The notes: generated by a model not told the origin, from the letters alone. Counted from the first letter of the stretch, positions 16,518-26,211 are shown. The stretch is 64,000 nt of DNA from CADEED01 sp035525785 (GCA_035525785.1 DATLDQ010000033.1:1-64000), one strand, 5' to 3'. Numbers and translations are program-made.

Positions 16518-17232
16518 GCTCCAGGTCAGCGGCGGTGTTCACGTCCGCGAGCGGACGCTCGGCGGCGAGCGCGACGCGGATTTCCATGCCGTTCTCGAGC
16601 GCGCGCAGCTGCTCGAGCTTCTCCGTCTGCTCGAGCCGCGTGGGTGCGAGCTTCGACAGGCGCTTGAGCGCGGACACGCGATACGCATAGATGCCCACGT
16701 GACGCAGCGTGTATGGCGTGAGCGTGCTCGGTGCATCGCGGTTGAACGGGATGGGCGCGCGCGAGAAATACAGCGCACGACCCTCGGCGCTGCATGCCGC
16801 CTTGACGACGTTGGGGTCGTTGAGGTCCGCGAGCGCGTCCATCTTCACGGCCAGCGTGCCGATGTCGGCCCGCGGATGCGTGGCCAGCAACTTCGCCACC
16901 TGGTCGATGACCACGGGCGGGATCAGCGGCTCATCGCCCTGCACGTTCACCACGATGTCTTCGTCAGACCAGCGCCGCGTGACCGCGACTTCAGCGATGC
17001 GATCGGTGCCGGAGACGTGCGTGCGCGCGGTCATCGCCACGTCGGCGCCAAAACCGCGCGCCGCCGTGGCGATGCGCTCGTCGTCGGTCGCGATGCATAC
17101 CTCGGCCGCGCCGCACGCGCGCGCGCGCTCGTGCACCCATTGGAGCATCGGCTTGCCGGCCAGTGGCAGCAGCGCCTTGCCGGGCAGGCGAGATGAGTCA
17201 TAGCGGGCGGGGATGACGACGCGGAACATCAT
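16486..17232 (-). CDS. kdsB: 3-deoxy-manno-octulosonate cytidylyltransferase (KdsB)
   Basis: 248 aa, standard length. KdsB activates Kdo as CMP-Kdo for addition to lipid A. The N-terminal nucleotide-binding motif IPARYDSSRLPGKAL and NVQGDEPLIPP are clear. It lies at the end of the envelope cluster comEC-exbB-exbD-msbA-lpxK-trm112-kdsB. Its last codons are duplicated downstream in tandem. Confidence 0.97.
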   Translation of the reverse strand: MMFRVVIPARYDSSRLPGKALLPLAGKPMLQWVHERARACGAAEVCIATDDERIATAARGFGADVAMTARTHVSGTDRIAEVAVTRRWSDEDIVVNVQGDEPLIPPVVIDQVAKLLATHPRADIGTLAVKMDALADLNDPNVVKAACSAEGRALYFSRAPIPFNRDAPSTLTPYTLRHVGIYAYRVSALKRLSKLAPTRLEQTEKLEQLRALENGMEIRVALAAERPLADVNTAADLERAERALQLQI

Positions 17233-17250
17233 GCGTTCGACTCCATGCTG

Positions 17251-17442
17251 TCAATCCCGCGACATCAGCGGGTCATCGGAGGGCAGCTGACGCGCGTCCT
17301 CCTCGTGCATCATCGGCATTCCGTCTCGCAGCGGAAACGCCAGCCGCTCCGCGCGGCACACCAGCACCTGCGCGTTCTTGTGGAATTTCAGCGGACCCTT
17401 GCAGATCGGGCACGCGAGAATGTCCAGCAGCCTGTCATCCAT
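17251..17442 (-). CDS. Trm112/YcaR family protein
   Basis: 63 aa. The family signature is MDDRLLDILACPICKGPL with a CPxC pair; the C-terminal pair is reduced to a single cysteine (LVCRAERLAFPLRDGMPMM). In gammaproteobacteria this protein (YcaR) sits between lpxK and kdsB, as here. Related Trm112 proteins activate methyltransferases in archaea and eukaryotes, but the bacterial role is poorly defined. The gene overlaps the lpxK stop by 8 bp. Confidence 0.92.
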   Translation of the reverse strand: MDDRLLDILACPICKGPLKFHKNAQVLVCRAERLAFPLRDGMPMMHEEDARQLPSDDPLMSRD

Positions 17443-18511
17443 TTGCTTTCTTTCCTGGCGGCTTCGTCCGTTGGGCCTGCGCCGATGCGTTGAACGCGTT
17501 GACGCGCGCGATCACGAGATCCACGAGCGCGCGCGCCTGGCTCTCCTCGAAATCCGCCGTGACGGGCACGTACCAGCACCGCTCGTCGGCGAAGGCCGAA
17601 CATTTTACGGCATCCTTCTCCGTCATGAGCACCGGCAGGCTGTCGCCAAAATTGAGATCGCCGGACCTGAAGGGATGATGATCCGCAAATGCATGCTCGT
17701 ACACGGTGAGCCCCGCCTCGCGCAGGGTATCGAAGAAGCGGTGCGGATTGCCGATGGCTGCGACGCCGTGCACGCCGCTGCCGCGGAAACTCGACAGCGC
17801 CCGCAACGCGCCGCCGCCGCCGACCGGCCGCGCGTCACCCGGCCGCATGCGCATGTTGAACAGCGTGTGCGAAACGAACTTCGGTATCTGGAATCCCGGC
17901 GCCGTCACGGTGCCATTGACCACCACGGCATTCACGCGGCGCAGACGCCGCGGATGTTCGCGCAGCGGGCCGCGGGGCAGCAGGCACTGGTTGCCGAAGC
18001 CGCGCTGGCCGTCGATCACGACGATCTCGCAATCGCGCCTCAACCGCAGGTGCTGCAGACCGTCATCGGCCAGCAGGATGTCGGCGCCCTCGGCCACCGC
18101 CTCGCGTGCGGCCGCGACACGATCCTTGCCGACGAACACCGTGGCCTGCGCGCGCCGCGCCAGCAGCAGCGGCTCGTCGCCCACCTCCGACGGACGGCTG
18201 TGAATGGTCACGCGCGTGACGCCCGACGCGCGACCGCCATACCCACGCGAAATGATGCCGACACGCAGTCCGCAGGCCGCCAGATGCGTCGACAGCCAGG
18301 CTACGAGCGGTGTCTTGCCGGTGCCACCGACGGTGAGGTTGCCGATGACCACGACCGGCACGGGCATGCGTGCGCGATCGCGCAGGCCGATGCGGTACAG
18401 CAAGCTCCGTAATGCCATGACGGCGCCGTACAGAAACGACAGCGGCGCGAGCCAGAGGGGGCGCGCGCCGCTGTACCACATCGTTTCGAGCTTGGCGGCC
18501 AGGCGTGTCAT
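17435..18511 (-). CDS. lpxK: Tetraacyldisaccharide 4'-kinase (LpxK)
   Basis: 358 aa from the ATG at 18511 (MTRLAAKLE); the frame extends 17 codons further into msbA, but this start fits the family. LpxK phosphorylates the 4' position of the lipid A precursor. It has an N-terminal membrane-associated hydrophobic helix (PLSFLYGAVMALRSLLY) and the Walker A motif GNLTVGGTGKTPL. It sits 10 bp after the msbA stop. Confidence 0.95.
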   Translation of the reverse strand: MTRLAAKLETMWYSGARPLWLAPLSFLYGAVMALRSLLYRIGLRDRARMPVPVVVIGNLTVGGTGKTPLVAWLSTHLAACGLRVGIISRGYGGRASGVTRVTIHSRPSEVGDEPLLLARRAQATVFVGKDRVAAAREAVAEGADILLADDGLQHLRLRRDCEIVVIDGQRGFGNQCLLPRGPLREHPRRLRRVNAVVVNGTVTAPGFQIPKFVSHTLFNMRMRPGDARPVGGGGALRALSSFRGSGVHGVAAIGNPHRFFDTLREAGLTVYEHAFADHHPFRSGDLNFGDSLPVLMTEKDAVKCSAFADERCWYVPVTADFEESQARALVDLVIARVNAFNASAQAQRTKPPGKKANG

Positions 18512-18521
18512 CGGGGCAACA

Positions 18522-20273
18522 TCAGCTGCGGAACTCGGCGCGCTTGAGGCTCGCATAGGCACCCTCGCCTGCTACGAGCTCGGCGTGCGTACCCCGTTCG
18601 ACGATACGGCCATCCTCCATGACGAGGATCTCGTCGGCGTGCTCGATGGTTGCCAGGCGATGCGCGATGACGAGCGTCGTGCGGTCTTTCATGAGCTCGA
18701 GCAACGCCTGCTGGATGCGGCGCTCGGACTCATTGTCGAGCGCGGACGTGGCTTCGTCGAAGATGAGGATGGGCGCGTTCTTGAGCAGCGCGCGTGCGAT
18801 GGCGATGCGCTGCCGCTGCCCGCCCGAGAGCAGCGCGCCGCGATCACCCACCGGCGTGTCCAGGCCCTGCGGCAACTCGGCCGCGAACTCGTCCACGTAG
18901 GCGATCTGCGCCGCCTTCTCCACGGCCGCGGGATCCGGATTCTCGACGCCGAAAGCGATGTTGTTGCGAATGGAATCGTTGAACAGCACCACATCCTGGC
19001 TCACCAGCGCGACGTTGTTGCGCAGGTCGCGCAAGTTGCACTCCCGCACGTCCAGGCCATCGACCAGCACCTGCCCCATCGTCGCGTCATAGAAACGCGC
19101 GACGAGCCCGACCAGGGTGGACTTGCCGCTGCCCGAACGGCCGACGATCGCGATGTTCTTCCCGGCCGGAACGCTCAGGTTGACGCCGTGCAGCACCTTG
19201 CCCTTCTCGGCGGCGTACTCGAAGCTCACGTCGCGGAAGTCGATGCCACCTGCGATGCGGCCGAGCTTGCGGCCCGTGACGTAGTCCTCTCCGGGAGTGT
19301 CGAGCATTTCGAAGATGCTCGCGCCTGCCGCCAGGCCCTGTTGCATGGGCACGAACGAATCCATGAGCCGCTTGAGCGGCGCGGTGGTCATGAGCATCGC
19401 CGCGAGGAAGGACATGAAGTCCGCCATCGTGATGCGGCCCTCGATGATCTGGTTGAGCGCCACCCACAGGATGCCGCCGAGCGCGAGCGACGCGATGAAC
19501 TGCACCGTCGGGTTGCTCGTGGCGCGCGCCGCGATCAGTTTCATGTTGCTGCGGCGGTTGTGCTCGTTCACCGCCTCGAAATCCTTCGACTCCTGCTCCT
19601 GCGCGTTGAACACCTTGATGACGCGCTGGCCGTCGAGCGCCTCCTTGGTGACGCGCGTGACGTCGCCCATCGAAGCCTGGATTCGCGCGCTGTAGCGTCG
19701 GAACGAGCTCGCCACTTTTCGGATCAGCCACGACATCGGCGGAGCGATGGCGAAGACGAACAGCGCCAGGTGCCAATTGAGCCAGAACATGTAGCCGATC
19801 AGGCCGACGATGGTCAGCGTGTCACGGATGAGCGACGTGATGGACTTGGTGACCGCTTCCGCCACCTGCTCGACGTTGTACGTGAGCTTGGACAGCATGG
19901 TGCCGCCCTGCGCCTTGTCGTAATAGCTCGCTGGCAGATCGAGGTAGTGGCGGAAGAGGTCCGCCCTGATCGCCTTGATGACCTGCCGCCCGACGTAGCC
20001 GGGGAAGTAGTTCGACATGTAGTCGCCCACGCCGCGCAGCAGGAACAGCAGCGGCGCGCCCAGCGAGATCAGCAGCACGTCCTGCCGGTCGCCCTCGAAC
20101 CGGGTCAGCTCCATGAACTGCTTGACGAACCACGCGAAGGACGTATCGGTGGCCGCGAACAACACCATGCCGCACAAGCCGATGAGCCACATGCCCAGGT
20201 GCGGCCGCGCATAAGAAAGCAGACGACGGTAGACAGCTCCCGGCTTCATCTCCGGCGCGGGTGCTGCGTTCAT
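18522..20273 (-). CDS. msbA: Lipid A export ATP-binding/permease protein MsbA
   Basis: 583 aa. Homodimeric ABC exporter that flips lipid A across the inner membrane. Six transmembrane helices lie in residues about 20-320, then an ATPase domain with Walker A GRSGSGKSTL (about 378), signature LLSGGQRQR, Walker B ILIFDEATSALD and the H-loop VIAHRLATIE. The start overlaps the exbD stop by 4 bp. The neighbour lpxK makes its substrate. Confidence 0.97.
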   Translation of the reverse strand: MNAAPAPEMKPGAVYRRLLSYARPHLGMWLIGLCGMVLFAATDTSFAWFVKQFMELTRFEGDRQDVLLISLGAPLLFLLRGVGDYMSNYFPGYVGRQVIKAIRADLFRHYLDLPASYYDKAQGGTMLSKLTYNVEQVAEAVTKSITSLIRDTLTIVGLIGYMFWLNWHLALFVFAIAPPMSWLIRKVASSFRRYSARIQASMGDVTRVTKEALDGQRVIKVFNAQEQESKDFEAVNEHNRRSNMKLIAARATSNPTVQFIASLALGGILWVALNQIIEGRITMADFMSFLAAMLMTTAPLKRLMDSFVPMQQGLAAGASIFEMLDTPGEDYVTGRKLGRIAGGIDFRDVSFEYAAEKGKVLHGVNLSVPAGKNIAIVGRSGSGKSTLVGLVARFYDATMGQVLVDGLDVRECNLRDLRNNVALVSQDVVLFNDSIRNNIAFGVENPDPAAVEKAAQIAYVDEFAAELPQGLDTPVGDRGALLSGGQRQRIAIARALLKNAPILIFDEATSALDNESERRIQQALLELMKDRTTLVIAHRLATIEHADEILVMEDGRIVERGTHAELVAGEGAYASLKRAEFRS

Positions 20274-20701
20274 TTCGCGGCTTTGGCGTCTTCGGTAGTC
20301 GCGAACCGGATGCGCTGGAAACCGAGCTTGCTCAGCACGTCGAGCGCGCTGATCACCGCCTGGTGCGTGGCGCGGGCATCCGCGCGGATGGTCACTTCCA
20401 TGTCACGCTTGGCGCCGGCCGTCTCGACGATGGCCGCGCGCAGCGTGTCGGTGCTGGCGTTGATGAGCTCTTTGTCGTTCACGCGATACGTGCCCGTCTG
20501 GGTCACCGCGATGACCAGCGGATCGGTCTTCTGCCGCCCCGTCGGCACGGCGCTCGCCTGCGGCAACTCGATCTTCATGCGGCCTTCCTGCATGAAGGTG
20601 GACGACAGCATGAAGAAGATGACCAGCAGCAGCGCGATGTCGATCAGCGGGATCAGGTTGATCTCGGGATCTTCCTTGTTCTTGCGGGAGCCTAGTCTCA
20701 T
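20270..20701 (-). CDS. ExbD/TolR family biopolymer transport protein
   Basis: 143 aa. One N-terminal transmembrane helix (INLIPLIDIALLLVIFFMLSS), with the proton-path aspartate in PLIDI, followed by a periplasmic domain. Together with the ExbB-like protein upstream it forms a proton-driven motor that energises outer membrane processes. In many gammaproteobacteria this pair lies between comEC and msbA without a TonB gene, so its partner is uncertain. Confidence 0.93.
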   Translation of the reverse strand: MRLGSRKNKEDPEINLIPLIDIALLLVIFFMLSSTFMQEGRMKIELPQASAVPTGRQKTDPLVIAVTQTGTYRVNDKELINASTDTLRAAIVETAGAKRDMEVTIRADARATHQAVISALDVLSKLGFQRIRFATTEDAKAAK

Positions 20702-20729
20702 GCGCCGAGCCGTCTCTGGTACCGCGGGC

Positions 20730-21374
20730 TCACGCCGTGCGCGCGATGCCGCCGTCGCTCTCGCCGCCCTGCTGGGAGGCGCCGAGGGAATCGGCGAAGT
20801 TCACCGCCACTTTTTCCATCTCGACCACGATGCGCTCGACCTTGCCGCGCAGGTAGCGGTGCGCGATATATGCCGGAATGGCGACCGTGAGGCCGCCGGC
20901 GGTGCAGACCAGCGCCTCGGAGATGCCTTGCGCCAGCATGCGCGGGTCACCCATGCCGCCGAGCATGACGGCCTTGAACGCATTGATGATGCCGGTGACC
21001 GTGCCGAGCAGGCCTAACAAGGGCGCGATGCTCGCGATGGTACCCACCGAGTTGACGAAGCGCTCGAGCTCGTGCACCACGTGACGGCCCGTGTCCTCGA
21101 CGCGCTCCATCATGATGGCGCGCCCGCGGTCGCGGTTGGCGAGCGCCGCGGCCAGCACGCGGCCCAGCGGCGAGTTCTTCTCCAGCGCCTCGATGACCTT
21201 GGCGTTGACCTGGTTCGCTTCCGCGAGCTGCGAGACCTTCTTGATGAGCTCCTGGGGCAGCACGCGTTTGCGCTGCAGGGTCCAGAGCCTCTCGAAGACG
21301 ATGCCGACCAGAACGATGGAGCTGATGACGATCGGCACCATGAAGATGCCACCGCTTTTCACTATTTCCCACAT
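20730..21374 (-). CDS. MotA/TolQ/ExbB proton channel family protein
   Basis: 214 aa with three predicted membrane helices: about 8-30 (GGIFMVPIVISSIVLVGIVFERL), about 110-135 (VGTIASIAPLLGLLGTVTGIINAF) and about 155-180. The motif LLGLLGTVTGIINAF is diagnostic. It pairs with the ExbD-like protein 28 bp downstream. One of the window's TTGTTAGG octamers lies in its Leu-Leu-Gly segment. Confidence 0.93.
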   Translation of the reverse strand: MWEIVKSGGIFMVPIVISSIVLVGIVFERLWTLQRKRVLPQELIKKVSQLAEANQVNAKVIEALEKNSPLGRVLAAALANRDRGRAIMMERVEDTGRHVVHELERFVNSVGTIASIAPLLGLLGTVTGIINAFKAVMLGGMGDPRMLAQGISEALVCTAGGLTVAIPAYIAHRYLRGKVERIVVEMEKVAVNFADSLGASQQGGESDGGIARTA

Positions 21375-21381
21375 GCCTGAA

Positions 21382-23676
21382 CTATACCGGACGGCGCCAA
21401 TGGAAGGGAAAACGCGAGGCTCGCGCGCTCGCGCGAACCTCCCATCCCCGCGGGCCGAGTTGCAGGTCGATGGCGCCGTCGGTACGCGTGTCGAGCACCA
21501 CGGACCTTCGTCGCCAGCGATCGGCCACGCGCCGCCGGGATTGAGCGCCTTCGATACCGCCGGTGGCGATCGCCAATCCCGGCGCGGTTGTTTCTATCCA
21601 CTGGCGTGACGAAGCGAGCTCGCTGGCCTGCCGGCCGATGATCACCACGTCGCTGGCCAAATCCGCGCCGCCGACGCGCGCCACCAACGCGCGCTCGCCT
21701 GCGGTGTCGAGATCGCCGGGCACCAGTACGGAGGTCGTTCCCGTGGCAACCTTCAGAACGCATCGGCCGCCCACGGCGTAGGTAAGGAACTGGACGCCAT
21801 CCCACTGCCACCGGGAATCCCGGCAGGCGCTCGCCGGAAGCCCGCTCGCGGGCCAACCGCCGCCCACGATTACACCACCGAGCTCTCGCTCCACTGCTAA
21901 CAACGCCGCCGCGCGCGCCCGGTCTGCGTCGAGCGTGGGCAGCACCAGCACGTCCACTCTTCGGATGCGGGACGCCTCGATCGCCGGCAGCACGATCTCC
22001 GCGAGCCGCGTGCCGTGCGTGTTCCAGGCATCACCCGTGTCGAACAACAGGGCGTGTGTACGCGTCGTCACCAGAACGACGGTGCCGCGCCCGGCATCGA
22101 GCACGCGGACACGAGCGTCCGCCGGATCCGGGCCCTGTGTTGGCGCGAATGCGAGCGGCAGCAGCGCGCAGGAGGCGGTGAGTCGCAGCGGCCAGGGCCA
22201 CCGGAACAGCCAAGCCAGCGAGGCCGGCAACGCCATCAGGAACCACCATCCGGATGGCGCGACCCGCAGCAGCCCCGCGTGGTCGGCGGGCTCGGCGCAC
22301 CACGCCAGCATCGGCCAGAGCAGGTCGTAGAGATGGGCGGCGAGCGCGAAGAACGGCGCGTCCCACGCGGGTATCCACCACGCCGTGAGCGCACCCGCGA
22401 GCACCACCGGCACGAACACCAGCGAGATCACCGGGATCGCGACGAGATTCACCGCAAGACCGGTCAGCGAGACGCCGCCGAAGATGGCGAGCGTGACCGG
22501 CAGCAGCGCGAGCATGATGGTGAGCTGCACACGGACAACGGACCACCCATGTGCGACGGGGCCGGATCGCCGCTGCGTACCTCCGACACCCCACTCTTCG
22601 CCCGCGAAGGCGAGCAGGACGCCGACGGCGATGAAAGACAGCCAGAAGCCTGCGGCCAGCGGCGCGCGGGCGTCGGTCACGAGCACCCCCACCATGGCCA
22701 TGGCCCAGAGTCGGCCCGCATCCACGCGGCGCGCGGCGAGACGCGCGCAGACATACAGCGCGAGCATGAGCCAGGTGCGCTGTGTGGGCACGGATAGCCC
22801 GGCGAGCAGCGAGTATGCGCCGGCCGCCGCCAGTCCTAACAACAAGGCGAAAGGCTCGCGCGCGACGACCTGCGCGCCGGGCAGCCGGCGCCACATCAAC
22901 CGCGCGCCGCGGAACACCAGCCAGGCGAACAGCGTGACGTGCAGTCCGGAGATGGCGACCAGGTGCGTGGTGCCGGTTGCGTTGAACACGCGCCACTGGT
23001 CGCGGCTCATGCCGGCGGTGAGACCCACGGCGAGCGCGGTGACCAGCGCCGCCGCATCGGGGTCGGCGATGCGATCGCCCACGCGCAGCGCGATGCGCGC
23101 ACGAAGCGTATCCAGCGAAGCGGGCGCCAGCGCGAGCAACCCGTTCATGGCCGACGGCAGCACCCTCCCCGAGCCATGGATTCCAGCGCGGAAGGCCTGC
23201 CGCACCATGTCCGGCCCATCGAAGTTGCAGGTCTCCTCCAGCGCAGTGACGCGTAACAGGAGCCGCCAGCGTTCGCCGACACGCGGAGTGGCATGCGGAT
23301 CGCGCCATCGGATGCGTAGCAGCCTCGGGGTATCCGGGGACACTGCCCCCGCGAGGGACTCGGTGCGCAGACCGAACCGCAAGGTGGAGCCGTCACGCGC
23401 CGGCACGTCCTCGACCACGCCGACGGCGAGCAGACGCGCACCGTCCGTCTCCCCGGCGGGCAGGCTGCGCACGCGCCAGTGCTCGGCGTGCGCGAACGCC
23501 AGCAACTGCCCGGCCATGAACAGCGCGCAGGCGCCGAACCAACGGTGGTGACGCCATGATGACAAGGCCCAGGCAATCAGGAGCCCGCCCGCGGCTGCCT
23601 GCCAGAGGATGCCTGGAATGCCGGCCGACAACAGGCCGAGCAGCACGCCGGCCAGGAGCGCGAGCGCGACGGTCAC
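21382..23676 (-). CDS. comEC: ComEC/Rec2 family DNA uptake channel protein
   Basis: 764 aa, GTG start. ComEC carries single-stranded DNA across the inner membrane during natural transformation. It has an N-terminal OB-like soluble region, a multi-helix competence domain with the hallmark TTHLVAISGLHVTLFA (near 235), and a C-terminal metallo-beta-lactamase-like domain (from about 520). In that last domain the expected HxHxDH position reads VLPTLDADRARAA (near 574) and the later HHGS position reads GRQASELAS (near 680), so metal ligands appear lost while GDLD is retained. It heads the envelope cluster. The channel function is likely; nuclease function is doubtful. Confidence 0.92.
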   Translation of the reverse strand: MTVALALLAGVLLGLLSAGIPGILWQAAAGGLLIAWALSSWRHHRWFGACALFMAGQLLAFAHAEHWRVRSLPAGETDGARLLAVGVVEDVPARDGSTLRFGLRTESLAGAVSPDTPRLLRIRWRDPHATPRVGERWRLLLRVTALEETCNFDGPDMVRQAFRAGIHGSGRVLPSAMNGLLALAPASLDTLRARIALRVGDRIADPDAAALVTALAVGLTAGMSRDQWRVFNATGTTHLVAISGLHVTLFAWLVFRGARLMWRRLPGAQVVAREPFALLLGLAAAGAYSLLAGLSVPTQRTWLMLALYVCARLAARRVDAGRLWAMAMVGVLVTDARAPLAAGFWLSFIAVGVLLAFAGEEWGVGGTQRRSGPVAHGWSVVRVQLTIMLALLPVTLAIFGGVSLTGLAVNLVAIPVISLVFVPVVLAGALTAWWIPAWDAPFFALAAHLYDLLWPMLAWCAEPADHAGLLRVAPSGWWFLMALPASLAWLFRWPWPLRLTASCALLPLAFAPTQGPDPADARVRVLDAGRGTVVLVTTRTHALLFDTGDAWNTHGTRLAEIVLPAIEASRIRRVDVLVLPTLDADRARAAALLAVERELGGVIVGGGWPASGLPASACRDSRWQWDGVQFLTYAVGGRCVLKVATGTTSVLVPGDLDTAGERALVARVGGADLASDVVIIGRQASELASSRQWIETTAPGLAIATGGIEGAQSRRRVADRWRRRSVVLDTRTDGAIDLQLGPRGWEVRASARASRFPFHWRRPV

Positions 23677-23709
23677 GGAGGCGCGGCCCGGGTGTTAAAG
23701 TGGCGACGA

Positions 23710-24228
23710 ATGCCACGGATCTTTTTCCGCAAGATCACGCCGCGACGCGAGACCTTGCGCAACCACTGGGCCCTCAAACCCTTCAGCCGGTTCTTCGGTG
23801 ACCCGCGCCTGTGGTCGCTGCAGCGGCGCACGGTAGCGCCGGCATTCGGCGCGGGCCTCGCGATCTGCTTCGTCCCGCTGCCCATCCACATACCGCTCGC
23901 GGCGCTGGTGGCGATCTTCTGCCGCATCCACATACCCACCATCATGGTGACGCTGATCCTGGTGAATCCTTTCACCGTGGTGCCGGCCTACCTGCTGGCT
24001 TACAAGGTCGGCGTGCTCATCACCGACGTGCCGCCGCACCAGTTCCACTTCGAGCTCACGTGGGACTGGCTGCAAAAAGGCCTGGGGCCGATGTGGAAAC
24101 CATTTCTCACGGGCTGTGCGGTGACGGGCTCGCTGTTCGGCCTGGTCGGCTACGGCCTGCTGGACGTGGCGTGGCGTTACAACGTGCGCAAGAGATATCG
24201 CGAGCGCGCCGGCGCCACCAGCAAGTAA
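23710..24228 (+). CDS. DUF2062 family inner-membrane protein
   Basis: 172 aa from the ATG at 23710 (MPRIFFRKITPRRE). It has a basic N terminus, then two or three membrane segments (APAFGAGLAICFVPLPIHIP, IMVTLILVNPFTVVPAYLLAY, PFLTGCAVTGSLFGLVGYGLL). The arrangement FGDPRLWSLQRRTVAPAFGAGL is typical of DUF2062. Function unknown; in proteobacteria the gene commonly lies beside comEC or the lol genes, as here. A TAAAGT element ends 8 nt before the ATG and no ribosome binding site is visible. Confidence 0.85.
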   Translation: MPRIFFRKITPRRETLRNHWALKPFSRFFGDPRLWSLQRRTVAPAFGAGLAICFVPLPIHIPLAALVAIFCRIHIPTIMVTLILVNPFTVVPAYLLAYKVGVLITDVPPHQFHFELTWDWLQKGLGPMWKPFLTGCAVTGSLFGLVGYGLLDVAWRYNVRKRYRERAGATSK

Positions 24229-24912
24229 TCAGGTTCTTTCGACCAGATTTCCGCGTTCCAGCTCGAGCACGCGGTCCATGCGTGCCGCGAGCTTGCGGTC
24301 GTGCGTGACGACGATGAGGCTGGTGGCGAGCTCGCGGTTGAGTTCGAGCATGAGCGCGAACACGGCCTCGGCATTGCTGCCATCGAGATTGCCCGTCGGT
24401 TCGTCGGCCAGCACGATGCGCGGGCCGGTGACCAGCGCGCGGGCAACCGCGGCGCGCTGTCGCTCGCCGCCCGAGAGCTCGTGCGGGCGATGTACCAGCC
24501 GCTCGCCCAGCCCCACGCGTTGCAGGATGCCGCGCGCCTGCTGCTCGGCGTCGTGCTTCGCCATGCGGCGGATCAGCAGCGGCATGGCCACGTTCTCGAG
24601 AGCCGAGAACTCGGGCAGCAGGTGATGGAACTGGTACACGAACCCCAGCGTGCGGTTGCGCAGCTCGCCGCGCGCGGCCTCGCTCAACGCATGGATGTCG
24701 CTGCCGGCAATCTTGACGGTGCCGGCGCTGGGCTTGTCGAGACCGCCCAGGATCTGCAGCAGCGTGGTCTTGCCGGACCCGGAGGCGCCAATGATCGCGA
24801 TGCGCTCCCCGGGCTTGACCGCGAAGTGCAGGCCCTGCAGCACCTGCAGATCGATCGGGCCCTGTTTGAACGAGCGCCGCACGTCGGTGGCTTCGAGCAC
24901 CAGGTCAGTCAT
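24229..24912 (-). CDS. lolD: Lipoprotein-releasing system ATP-binding protein LolD
   Basis: 227 aa. ATPase of the LolCDE complex, which extracts lipoproteins from the inner membrane and passes them to LolA. Walker A IGASGSGKTTLLQ, signature HELSGGERQRAAVARAL, Walker B RIVLADEPTGNLD and the LolD-type FVYQFHHLLPEFSALENVAMP are all clear. It follows lolE by 44 bp. Confidence 0.96.
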   Translation of the reverse strand: MTDLVLEATDVRRSFKQGPIDLQVLQGLHFAVKPGERIAIIGASGSGKTTLLQILGGLDKPSAGTVKIAGSDIHALSEAARGELRNRTLGFVYQFHHLLPEFSALENVAMPLLIRRMAKHDAEQQARGILQRVGLGERLVHRPHELSGGERQRAAVARALVTGPRIVLADEPTGNLDGSNAEAVFALMLELNRELATSLIVVTHDRKLAARMDRVLELERGNLVERT

Positions 24913-24956
24913 GTCGATTGCTCATGCGCGTCACTCGTGTCCCTCGTTCCTGTCCG

Positions 24957-26207
24957 TCATTCATGTCTGAGCGCCTCCGCCGGCTGCATGCGTGCGGCGC
25001 GCCACGCCGGGTAGATAGTTGCCAGCGCGGCCAGGGCCAGCGTGATCGAGGACACCGTCAGCACGTCGCCGAGACGCACCTCCGCCGGAAGCTCGCTCAT
25101 CATGTAAACGCTGGGGTCGAGGAACTTGATGCCGAGCGCGCTCTCGATGGCATGGATCACGCGCGTGGCGTTCAGCGACAACACCCAGCCCAGCAGCGCC
25201 CCCGTGACCGTGCCCCCGAGGCCGATCAGCGCGCCCTGCACCATGAACATGCGCAGCACGTTTTTCGGCGCGGCACCCATGGTCCTGAGGATCGAGATGT
25301 CGGTCTGCTTTTCCTTCACGATCATCACCAGGGTCGCGACCAGGTTGATGGCCGCGACTATCACGATGATGAGCTGGATGAAGAACATCATCGACTTCGT
25401 GAGCTCGATGGAACGGAACAACACGCCGTGGTCACGCGTCCAGTCGCTGACGAAAAACCCGCTGCCGTCGTAGTCGATCTGCATGGCCACCTGGCGCACG
25501 GTCTGCGGCGCCAGGAACAGATCGTCGAGCGCGAGCCGCAGGCCGGTCACGTTGTCGCCCAGCCGATAGAGCCGCGCGGCGTCCTGCATGTGCAGCAGCG
25601 CGAGACCGCGGTCGTAGTCGTACATCCCCGAGTCGAAGATGCCGCTCACGGTAAGGCGCTTGGTACGCGGCATCAGTCCGACCGGCGTCGCCGTCGCCTC
25701 GGGAGTCATCAGCACCACCTTGTCGCCCACCTTCACGTCGAGCTCCTTGGCGAGCGCGCTGCCGAGGATCACGCGGAAACTGCCGGGCGCGAGATCGGAG
25801 AGCTTGCCCCCGGATATGCGTGAACCCAGGCCCACTGCGCGCACTTCTTCTTCCGGGAGGACGCCACGCATCGACGTGCCGGCCACACGGCGCCCATTGG
25901 CGAGCAGTCCACGCGTCTCGATGAAGGGCGCGACGGCCGCCACGTTGGCCATGCGCGCGGCGTCGGCCTGCGCCTTGCGCCAGTTCCCGATCTCGCCCTC
26001 GACGCCAGTGATGGTGGCATGCGAGGTCACGGCCAGCATGCGTGCGCGCAGCTCCGTCTCGAAGCCATTGAGCACGGACATCACGACGATGAGCACCGCC
26101 ACGCCGAGCGCGAGCCCGGCCACGGACATGAATGCGACGAAGGACACGAGGCCACTGCGATGCGCGGACCGCAAGTAGCGTGTGCCGATGGTCCATTCGT
26201 AGGCCAT
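24957..26207 (-). CDS. lolE: Lipoprotein-releasing ABC transporter permease (LolC/LolE family)
   Basis: 416 aa. It has an N-terminal membrane helix (VSFVAFMSVAGLALGVAVLIVVMSVLNGFE), a large periplasmic domain and three C-terminal helices, the MacB/FtsX-type plan of LolC and LolE. It is the second of two paralogous permeases in the order lolC-lolE-lolD, hence the lolE name; which of the two contacts LolA cannot be decided by eye. Confidence 0.93.
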   Translation of the reverse strand: MAYEWTIGTRYLRSAHRSGLVSFVAFMSVAGLALGVAVLIVVMSVLNGFETELRARMLAVTSHATITGVEGEIGNWRKAQADAARMANVAAVAPFIETRGLLANGRRVAGTSMRGVLPEEEVRAVGLGSRISGGKLSDLAPGSFRVILGSALAKELDVKVGDKVVLMTPEATATPVGLMPRTKRLTVSGIFDSGMYDYDRGLALLHMQDAARLYRLGDNVTGLRLALDDLFLAPQTVRQVAMQIDYDGSGFFVSDWTRDHGVLFRSIELTKSMMFFIQLIIVIVAAINLVATLVMIVKEKQTDISILRTMGAAPKNVLRMFMVQGALIGLGGTVTGALLGWVLSLNATRVIHAIESALGIKFLDPSVYMMSELPAEVRLGDVLTVSSITLALAALATIYPAWRAARMQPAEALRHE

Positions 26208-26211
26208 CGGG

